Positions 56,336 through 64,000 of a stretch of 64,000 nt of DNA are shown piece by piece. Under the pieces are notes generated by a model. The model worked only from the letters and a program-made list of their open reading frames with translations. It was not told the origin of the DNA and ran no database searches. The position numbers were made by a program, and so were the translations under genes. How positions within the stretch are numbered: the first letter of the stretch is position 1; every line of letters begins with the position of its first letter. Source of the DNA: Channallabes apus (Eukaryota > Chordata > Actinopteri > Siluriformes > Clariidae); NCBI GenBank assembly GCA_030522415.1, contig CM060115.1, positions 8,529,579 through 8,593,578 of the forward strand, written 5' to 3'.

Positions 56336-57413
56336 ACAAACCGGATTCCAAAAAAGTTGGGACACTAAACAAATTGTGAATAAAAACTGAATGCAATGAT
56401 GTGGAGATGGCAAATGTCAATATTTTATTCAGAATAGAACATAAATCACGGAACAAATGTTTAAACTGAGAAAATTTATAATTTTAAGGGAAAAATATGG
56501 TGAATCAAAATGTCATGGTGTCAACAAATACCAAAAAAGTTGGGACAAGGCCATTTTCACCACGGTGTGGCATCTCCCCTTCTTCTTACAACACTCAACA
56601 GACTGTAACGCTTGGATTTAGAAAACCGCTTGGTTACAAAAAAACGGATTCGGGAATCCAAATAGGGGCTTGAAAACCACACTTTCGGTATTGCGTAATC
56701 GCGGCAGGACAAAATACGACGTGACACAAAACAATTGTAAGAAATTAAACCAAGTGTATTATACAGCGACAAACAGATAAATAAACAAACAAGGTGCACC
56801 AAAACCAATATATACAAATATAATACAAAGATAAATAGTGTGTGCGGGATGTATGCGGGTGTGTGTGTGTGTGTGTGTGTATGATAGTCCAGTGTCTGAT
56901 ATATGGCAAAGGGTATGAAAGTGTTGAGTTGGAGAGATGGTTCGATCTCACCAGATGAAGATGGTAGGTCTGGGAGATCGAGAAACGGAAGGAGCTGGGT
57001 ACTGAATGAAATTATCGACGTATAATCCACAATCAGGCTCTCAGCTTCAAAAAACACGCCCTTGACCCTTACGCACAAAGATTGTTCCAGATTCTCTGAA
57101 TCTTCAGATGATATTATGCACAGTTGATGATGATAACTGCAAAGTCTTTGCAATTTTTCGCTGGGTAACACCTTTCTGATATTGCTCCACTATCTTTCTG
57201 CGCAACATTGTGGGAATTGGTGATCCTCTACCCATCTTGGCTTCTGAGAGACACTGCCACTCTGAGAAGCTCTTTTTATACCCAATTATGTTGCCAATTA
57301 ACCTAATTACTGTTAATTGGTCTTCCAGCTCTTCGTTATGCTCAAATTTACTTTTTCCAGCCTCTTATTGATACTTGTCCCAACTTTTTTGGGATTTGTT
57401 GACACCGTGAAAT
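56336..57413 (-). mobile_element. Tc1-type element, family D copy 2, with foreign insert
   Basis: Left end ACCGGATTCCAAAAAAGTTG at a TA in the L2, right end TTGTCCCAACTTTTTTGGGA. The middle of the transposase is replaced by about 455 bp (56607-57060) of unrelated sequence. Transposase ends survive: MLPSEKLQRLC-side region near 57150 and SLLSVVRRRGDATPW at 56600-56557. Confidence 0.85.
56607..57060. other. Unidentified insert in family D copy 2
   Basis: Begins TGTAACGCTTGGATTTAGAA and ends CTTCAAAAAACACGCC. It contains a TG run at 56859-56881. No matching copy elsewhere in the window, no clear terminal repeat and no target duplication. Confidence 0.5.
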
Positions 57414-57434
57414 TTGTAATCAACATATTTTTCC

Positions 57435-57740
57435 TGGCGGCACGGTGGTGTAGTGGTTAGCACTGTCGCCTTGCACCTCCAGGGTCTGGGTTCGATTCCC
57501 CGGCCAGGCTTGATTCCCGTCTCTGTGTGCATGGAGTTTGCATGTTCTCCCCGTGCTTGGTGGGTTTCCTCCGGGTACTCTGGTTTCCTCCCACAGTCCA
57601 AAGATATGCAGGTTAGGCTAATTGGCGTTCCTAAATTGCCCGTAGTGTGTGATTGGGTGTGTGAGTGTGTGTATGTCCAGTGGGTACCCCGTCTAGTCTC
57701 CTGGGATAGGCTCCAGGTCCCCCGCGACCCTGAACACAGG
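57435..57740 (+). repeat. V-SINE with a 3' deletion
   Basis: Complete tRNA-like head and core. The 3' block is shortened (GTATGTCCAGTGGGTACCCC) and the ATGA tail is missing, ending at CCTGAACACAGG. Confidence 0.88.
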
Positions 57741-58003
57741 TGACCAAGATGTAATGAAGAATGAATGATGTTTAGAAGTGGCTCTCCAACCGTAAGCATC
57801 ACATCCATTAAAAATCTGGTTGGGATTGGGTCTAACAGGCACGTTTTTGATAGCTGAGGTAATAAGTTTATACAGCTCTTCCTGTCCTATATCTGTAAAG
57901 CACTGAAAATCGAAATGTGAATGTGAAGCTATAGGCTGCACTGGATCATGGGATACTATTAGAGGTTGAACCTCCAATATTTTCTTCCTGATATTATTGA
58001 TTT
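57741..58003 (-). mobile_element. L2 fragment, 5' side of the 55.8-kb copy
   Basis: Matches 21225-21490 (GTTTAGAAGTGGCTCTCCAA, TCTTCCTGTCCTATATCTGT). It lacks the CTGTA insertion found at 21376 in the other copy. It ends at TATTGATTT, directly against array 2. Confidence 0.85.
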
Positions 58004-58240
58004 GGTGAACATACTGCCCTGGGAACATAGGACCCTAGAATTGGTGGACATACTGCCCTTGAAACATAGGATCCTAGAATTGGTGAACATACTGCCCTTG
58101 AAACATAGGACCCTAGAATTGGGGAACGTACTGCCGTGGAAACATACTGTAGGACCCTAGAATTGGTGAACATACTGCCCTGGAAACATATGACCCTAGG
58201 AACATAGAACCCTGGAACTGGGGAATATACTGTAGGGTTC
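58004..58240. repeat. 39-bp minisatellite, array 2
   Basis: About five to six units of the same 39-bp repeat as array 1, with CTGTA insertions at 58145 and 58228. Arrays 1 and 2 were one array before the L2 entered. Confidence 0.93.
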
Positions 58241-58315
58241 TGGAAACATTGGACATGCATTTTCATGCTCCCATTATGTGCAATATAAATATGGAGACTA
58301 TAGGACCCTGGCAAC

Positions 58316-59103
58316 CAGTGGCGGCTGCTAGCTTTTGAAACAGGGGAAGCTCATATTAGGCCTTCATCATAAAATTCATTATGTTATTTATACGTAAATT
58401 CTGGCTAGTTTCCCTTTCCACGAGCTACTTTAATTATATGAACAAACTAACTTTACAATGCTGAAACAAGAAGCAAAGTCAAGAACACTATAAACATTTT
58501 TTTATTATTATTTAAAGAATGATTTGTACAAACAAAAATGGTTTATATCACCAGCAAACAATACAGAGTGCAGCAGTTCGTCGTACCACTTCACCTGCAA
58601 ATCTGCATGGGACTGAACTCGAATCTCTGTAGCGCTGATGTATACTTAAGACATGCTGTCAATCAAAAAAGGGGTTCCGCCCTTTAAACGGCTCCTCCAA
58701 TCATCATGCAGCAGCCCAGCATCCTGGCCCGCCCACTGCTCCATTCACTCCCAGAGAAGCTGAGTTTCCCTGGAAGTGACGATTTTGGTGCATTTATCCA
58801 ATTACCATCCAGCTTTTCTGCAGTGAAAAAAAGCTCCTCTGTGCTTCCCATAGAGCTCCAGTGAAGCTAGGCTTCAGGAGGGTTTAACGCGCTGTGCTGC
58901 ACGGAAATGCATGAAAAATCGTGTCAAACAATCTACAATAAATACTTGATTCTGAACGACCTAGTCGTGAAGTTGAACGCGTTCTAGCGCACTTTTATTA
59001 AAACCAATATAAATACGACAGTGTATATACAGTATGAGCATTTATTTTCTGACATAATAGAGGAAGCGGAGCTTCGCTTGTAGTCTTAGAGCAGCCGCCA
59101 CTG
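58316..59103. mobile_element. Non-autonomous hAT-like element
   Basis: Inverted ends CAGTGGCGGCTGCT / AGCAGCCGCCACTG. Imperfect 8-bp duplication CTGGCAAC / CTGGAAAG at 58308-58315 and 59104-59111. 788 bp, no transposase. Confidence 0.8.
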
Positions 59104-59111
59104 CTGGAAAG

Positions 59112-59605
59112 ATGACAAAAACAAAATTCAGTCATTCCTCCCTGTATGAAGCGATTCATGAAATGTAATAGACAATTTTATTTTAGTAGAATTTCATTTT
59201 ACTGTAGCTTGCATTTGTAGATACAGTCTTCCCCTGCCGTTTTACACGTTTATAACGTAGAAATATTTTGATTAATTGGAGATTTAGGTAAATGAGATTT
59301 ACTGGCCATAATATCGCTTCATGTTTTAGTAACGAGGCATATGATATACTGTATTTCAAAAATGTGCTCCTCCAGAATAAGTGCTCCCATAGTGGTGCCT
59401 TAGGAGGTGGTGAAGAGCACTGCGAAGATTGATTCCATCTGTCCAGGCCCCATGGGGAAGATCTTGAAGAGCGAGGTAGGCAAATGAGATCCTTCATTAA
59501 ACAGGACTTGGTGGCCAGGCATCTGCCTCAATCAAGGTTGTTGATCAACAATTTACTTAAAGAGAAATTGTTATAGATTATATAATAAATTAAAATGAAT
59601 ATATA

Positions 59606-59670
<65 letters not shown>

Positions 59671-60060
59671 AAGGAAAAAAGCCAGGAGCACAATTGTACA
59701 ACACAATTTGTTAAAAGTGGCCACACAGAATATGCTCAAATCATGACCGAAAAGATATCTAAGCTTATTTATCGATTCCTGTTTGCTTTTTGTTTTTTTT
59801 ATTAAATATTTCTTAAATCATTTAGTAATAATTTTCAATAATTTTCAAGCTTGCAAGTTGACTGTAATATTAACAATTACTTTATTTATAACAATGATAG
59901 AACATTGCAGTGTAATTATTTAGCTTAATTTATACAACATTGTTGAATTCTCAACAACTGATTAATTTTCCATAACAGCAGCTCTAACAATAGTGCTCGA
60001 ACAATAATTAAAATTGTGTTAATATCAAATAATGTGTTTCTTCTAGTAACTTCTATATAC
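59112..60060. other. No gene; (TA)n at 59607-59667
   Basis: A TA microsatellite and four TACTGTA heptamers (59200, 59347, 59604, 60058); otherwise unassigned. Confidence 0.45.
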
Positions 60061-60064
60061 TGTA

Positions 60065-61666
60065 CAGTGGTGTGAAAAACTATTTGCCCCCTTCCTGATT
60101 TCTTATTCTTTTGCATGTTTGTCACACTTAAATGTTTCTGCTCATCAAAAACCATTAACTATTAGTCAAAGATAACATAATTGAACACAAAATGCAGTTT
60201 TTAAATGAAGGTTTATGTTATTAAGGGATAAAAAAAACTCCAAATCTACATGCCCTGTGTGAAAAAGTGATTGCCCCCCTTGTTAAAAAATAACTTAACT
60301 GTGGTTTATCACACCTGAGTTCAATTTCTGTAGTCACCCCCAGGCCTGATTACTGCCACACCTGTTTCAATCAAGAAATAACTTAAATAGGAGCTACCTG
60401 ACACAGAGAAGTAGACCAAAAGCACCTCAAAAGCTATACATCATGCCAAGATCCAAAGAAATTCAGAAACAAATGAGAACAAAAGTAATTGAGATCCATC
60501 AGTCTGGTAAAGGTTATAAAGCCATTTCTAAAGCTTTGGGACTCCAGCGAACCACAGTGAGAGCCATTATCCACAAATGGCAAAAACATGGAACAGTGGT
60601 GAACCTTCCCAGGAGTGGCCGGCCGAGCAAAATTACCCCAAGAGTGCAGAGACGACTCATCCGAGAGGCCACAAAAGACCCCAGGACAACATCTAAAGAA
60701 CTGCAGCCCTCACTTGCCTCAATTAAGGTCAGTGTTCACGACTCCACCATAAGAAAGAGACTGGGCCAAAACGGCCTGCATGGCAGATTTCCAAGGCACA
60801 AACCACTTTTAAGCAAAAAGAACATCAAGACTCGTCTCAATTTTGCTAAAAAACATCTCAATGATTTCCAAGACTTTTGGGAAAATACCTTGTGGACCGA
60901 CGAGACAAAAGTTGAACTTTTTGGAAGGTGAGTGTCCCGTTACATCTGGCGTAAAAGTAAGACAGCATTTCAGAAAAAGAACATCATACCAACAGTAAAA
61001 TATGGTGGTGGTAGTGTGATGGTCTGGGGTTGTTTTGCTGCTTCAGGACCTGGAAGGCTTGCTGTGATAGATGGAACCATGAATTCTACTGTCTACCAAA
61101 AACTCCTGAAGGAGAATGTCCGGCCATCTGTTCGTCAACTCAAGCTGAAGCGATCTTGGGTGCTGCAGCAGGACAATGACCCAAAACACACCAGCAAATC
61201 CACCTCTGAATGGCTGAAGAAAAACAAAATGAAGACTTTGGAGTGGCCTAGTCAAAGTCCTGACCTGAATCCTATTGAGATGGTGTGGCATGACCTTAAA
61301 AAGGCGGTTCATGCTAGAAAACCCTCAAATAAAGCTGAATTACAACAATTCTGCAAAGATGAGTGGGCCAAAATTCCTCCAGAGCACTGTAAAAGACAAC
61401 GCTTGATTGCAGTTATTGCTGCTAAGGGTGGCCCAACCAGTTATTAGGTTCAGGGGGCAATTACTTTTTCACACAGGGCCATGTAGGTTTGGATTTTTTT
61501 TTCTCCCTAAATAATAAAACCCCTCATTTAAAACCTGCATTTTGTGTTTACTTGTGTTATCTTTGACTAATAGTTAAATGTGTTTGATGATCAGAAACAT
61601 TTTGTGTGACAAACATGTAAAAGAATAAGAAATCAGGAGGGGGGCAAATAGTTTTTCACACCACTG
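60065..61666 (+). mobile_element. Tc1 transposon, family A, copy 2 (nearly intact)
   Basis: Starts after TA (60063-60064) with CAGTGGTGTGAAAAACTATT and ends with TTTTTCACACCACTG before TA (61667-61668). Inner direct repeats lie near 60255 and 61465. 1602 bp. The TA on its left is the end of a TACTGTA heptamer. No TACAGTA/TACTGTA inside. Confidence 0.97.
60443..61447 (+). pseudogene. Tc1 transposase, family A copy 2, one stop codon
   Basis: About 334 codons in one frame, broken only by TGA at 60929-60931. Copy 1 has TGT (Cys) there. N-terminal paired-like helix-turn-helix domains: VIEIHQSGKGYKAISKALGL and a second DNA-binding half after the GRPSK hook (residues 55-60). Catalytic DD34E: Asp in LWTDETK (about residue 153), Asp in QQDNDPKHTS, Glu in PDLNPIE, with 34 residues between the last two. 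C terminus VIAAKGGPTSY. A short deletion near the end removed the LVAGYRK segment present in copy 1. The ATG at 60443 (MPRSKEIQ) matches Tc1 family starts. Confidence 0.96.
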
Positions 61667-61668
61667 TA

Positions 61669-61984
61669 GTTTCTATAACAACAACTATACAGAAGGACTT
61701 TTATGATTGCATAATCAAAATCTAATAATGAATAGGTTTGTTGTTTAAAAACTCCACGAAAAAACATATATTTGTTGATAATGTAAGGCTCTTTGTGCTT
61801 TAAAATAATTAGGAGGTTTTACAATGGAATATTCATTCAGGTTTGTTAGTAACATGAGACGCTGTTTTCTTGGTGCCAAGAGAGAGAGAGATATTGTGTA
61901 AATGTGTTTCATTCCCTACATCATGACACCCATAGATGTGATAAAAAGTAATTATTATTACATACAACTTTAAGAAGGGTAAGA
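61669..61984. other. No recognisable feature
   Basis: AT-rich, nothing recognised. Confidence 0.45.
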
Positions 61985-62100
61985 AGGGAAGTGTATGAAG
62001 CAAGGCACCCATCATGCATAATGTTCTCTGGTGGCAGGGTTGCTTCAGTTGATCAGGTCTAGGCTTAGCAAAATTATGTGGCAATAAAATTAAGCCAAGT
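61985..62100 (+). repeat. Family E Tc1-type fragment
   Basis: CACCCATCATGCATAATGTT and GGGTTGCTTCAGTTGATCAG, then TGGCAATAAAATTAAGCCA, match 35725-35855. Confidence 0.6.
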
Positions 62101-62159
62101 TATTACAGTATGTCTTTCATTCATTCATCCATTCAACTTTTATACTTTTAAACACATCT

Positions 62160-62300
62160 GCAACACATTGTGGGAAATTCGGAACACCAATCAGCCTACA
62201 GTAATTTGCATGTCTTTGAACTATGGGATGAGACTGAGGTGCTCGGGAAGAAACTCACCCGGGGCGGAAATCAAACCCTTGATCCTGGAGATGTGAGGAG
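62160..62300 (-). repeat. V-SINE core fragment, minus copy
   Basis: Contains GGGAAATTCGGAACACCAAT, GCATGTCTTTGAACTATGGG and CCTGGAGATGTGAGGAGACC. Decayed. The CAGTA at 62197 interrupts the block CAGCCTAATTTGCATGTC of other copies. Confidence 0.65.
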
Positions 62301-63304
62301 ACCACTATTCCTGTTATAGTGCTGTATTTTATCACATCTATAAAGATTGATTCTTACCTCATGGCACAGGTACTGTATATTCCCGGACTCGGTCTATCTG
62401 AGTCTGAGAGCACAAGGAATCATTTTCACATATGCATTCGCCACCACATTGTGTGCTGAAGACGGTCAAATTAAATATTAGGATGTGTGATTTTTCTTTC
62501 TTTCTTTCTTTATATTCTGTTATTTTTGGCCAGGCTTGGATTCCAATGACAAATTATCTGCCTATGATCAAATGTGTTGAACACATACAGTGCAGGCATC
62601 TAATAAGCAACAGAACTGCATAGTGTTAGCATAAGTTAACATTAACTAACTAGCCAACAATATACTGTATACTGAAAAATTCTACATTTCTGTCAGAGTT
62701 CTATAATATAGCATTTTTTTTTTTTACTACAGTAGATGGATGTTTTTCTATTTCAACTAACAAGCTAGCTAGCTGAGAATCCTCTCTAATGAGTCTGCTA
62801 CGTTATGTTATGCTAGCACAGCACCGGACCACAAACATTCATCATTTTGCTAATTAGTTCTCACACAGTGTGCTTTAATCATAGCACACAACCACAATGT
62901 TTTCAACTTTTGTAAATATTTAGACTAATAAGAATACTATTTCGCTAACTTATTGCCTTACTGTATATACAGCTTATTTTATTGAAGAAATGTTATGATT
63001 AGCGGTCTGACTTGTCTTCATATTTCTGCTTAATTGAGGGGGGAAAAAAACTCTTCATTTAATTGAGTGTCTAAGCAAAGGCTAATCCCTTTTACCCCAA
63101 GAAAAGGTTTGGACATATAAAACTACCACGGGCCATGAATAAGTTACAGAATCACCATTAGTCATGAGGAACGCAAGAAGAAATGTGTAATTAATCAGGA
63201 ATGTACTGTAGCAGAGCAACTCCATTCTCCCTAGGAATGGGGACAGGAAATAAGGGACAAAACACCTACCTGCTCTTAAAGGTATCATTGCTGAATATCT
63301 ACAC
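62301..63304. other. No recognisable feature
   Basis: Small (CTTT)n at 62496-62512 and several TACTGTA heptamers (62371, 62663, 62728, 62959, 63204); otherwise nothing. Confidence 0.45.
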
Positions 63305-63587
63305 ATTTTACTCATTGTCTATACAGCTTTATCTAGTATAGAGGGTTGCTGAGGGCCTGGAGCCTATCCCAGGAGATGAGGCGGGGTACACACTGCCAAT
63401 CCTTTGCAGGGCACACACTACGGGCAGTTTAGGAACACCACTTAGCCTAGTCTTTGGGAGGAAACCATCAAGCACAGGGAGAACATGCAAACTCCATGCA
63501 CAAAGATCCGAGGCAGGAATCGAACCCGTACCCTGGAGGTGCAAGGTGACAGTGCCTCGCCGCTACACCACCGTGCCACCCCCTCTT
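63305..63587 (-). repeat. V-SINE, minus copy
   Basis: 3' block from 63310, core shortened, head with GGAATCGAACCCGTACCCTG and CACCACCGTGCCACC. Confidence 0.8.
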
Positions 63588-64000
63588 CACATCTGCCTGT
63601 CCTATTTCTCTGACAGCACACCCATGTTGAATAACACCTTTAAAGCAATTGCTTGAATTACACAACTTGACTCTATTGTTCACTGTGGCTATAAATAAGA
63701 CCAGCCAGGTGTCATTTCAGCCCACAGGCTTCCACAGAGAATTAAAGAATTAATTGCTTGTTAATTTTAATATTTTGCAGCCTGACATGTTAATTGCTTT
63801 TTTTTTTTCCTGTAAAAGGATTGTGTGACACACAAGGGTTTTTCTTTTTCCAAATAAAAAAAAAATTAAATTAAGGGGCTTCCTAAGCTTTTCCACAAAC
63901 AATTAAGACGGAAATCTTATACAAGTTTCTTCTAAACCCACTTTAAATAAAAAAATCCCCATACTGTATACTTGTGGTGCAAATTACATTTGAATTAATC
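63588..64000. other. No recognisable feature
   Basis: AT-rich; nothing supported. Confidence 0.45.

Noticed and set aside
55385..58240. CRISPR-like array
   Set aside because: Units are adjacent without spacers; this is a eukaryotic minisatellite.

Overview
The window looks like gene-poor, repeat-dense teleost DNA. The repeat set (V-SINE/DANA-Mermaid-like SINEs, L2 LINEs with an esterase ORF1, several Tc1 families, piggyBac, hAT, PIF/Harbinger, Tigger, Ty3/gypsy) suggests an otophysan fish, perhaps a catfish; that placement is inference. No ordinary host protein-coding gene could be supported. Nearly every protein-like ORF is a transposon gene, mostly decayed. Two stretches still have open reading frames worth calling: an L2 ORF1 (22884-23804, minus) and a 5'-truncated L2 ORF2 (47205-49091, plus).

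Layout. 0-10.3 kb: a decayed mariner, V-SINEs, four Tc1-type families and an internally deleted Ty3/gypsy copy with PBS, gag and integrase remnants. 10.3-24 kb: one minus-strand L2 LINE, split in two by an 8.8-kb element (11169-20005) that has CAGT termini, a TA target duplication, subterminal inverted modules carrying pol III-like boxes, nested palindromes and a spliced-looking exon. 24-45 kb: MITEs (hAT, Harbinger, Tigger, Tc1), many SINE copies and long stretches without recognisable content. 45-51 kb: a four-level nest of tandem repeat < SINE < piggyBac < L2, each insertion with its own target-site duplication. 51-64 kb: Tc1 fragments, a 39-bp minisatellite split by an L2, a hAT MITE and a nearly intact Tc1 killed by one stop codon.

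The strongest signal that ordinary feature calls do not explain is the heptamer TACAGTA/TACTGTA. I counted about 99 by eye in 64 kb, against roughly 13 expected if bases were independent at about 62% A+T (my estimate). In at least nine places an aligned repeat copy differs from its sister by exactly this 5-bp C(A/T)GTA insertion at a TA. That is the footprint expected after excision of a Tc1/mariner element with CAGT ends, and such elements are present here. The young nested L2/piggyBac and the youngest Tc1 copy contain almost none. The window therefore seems to record a long history of Tc1 excision.
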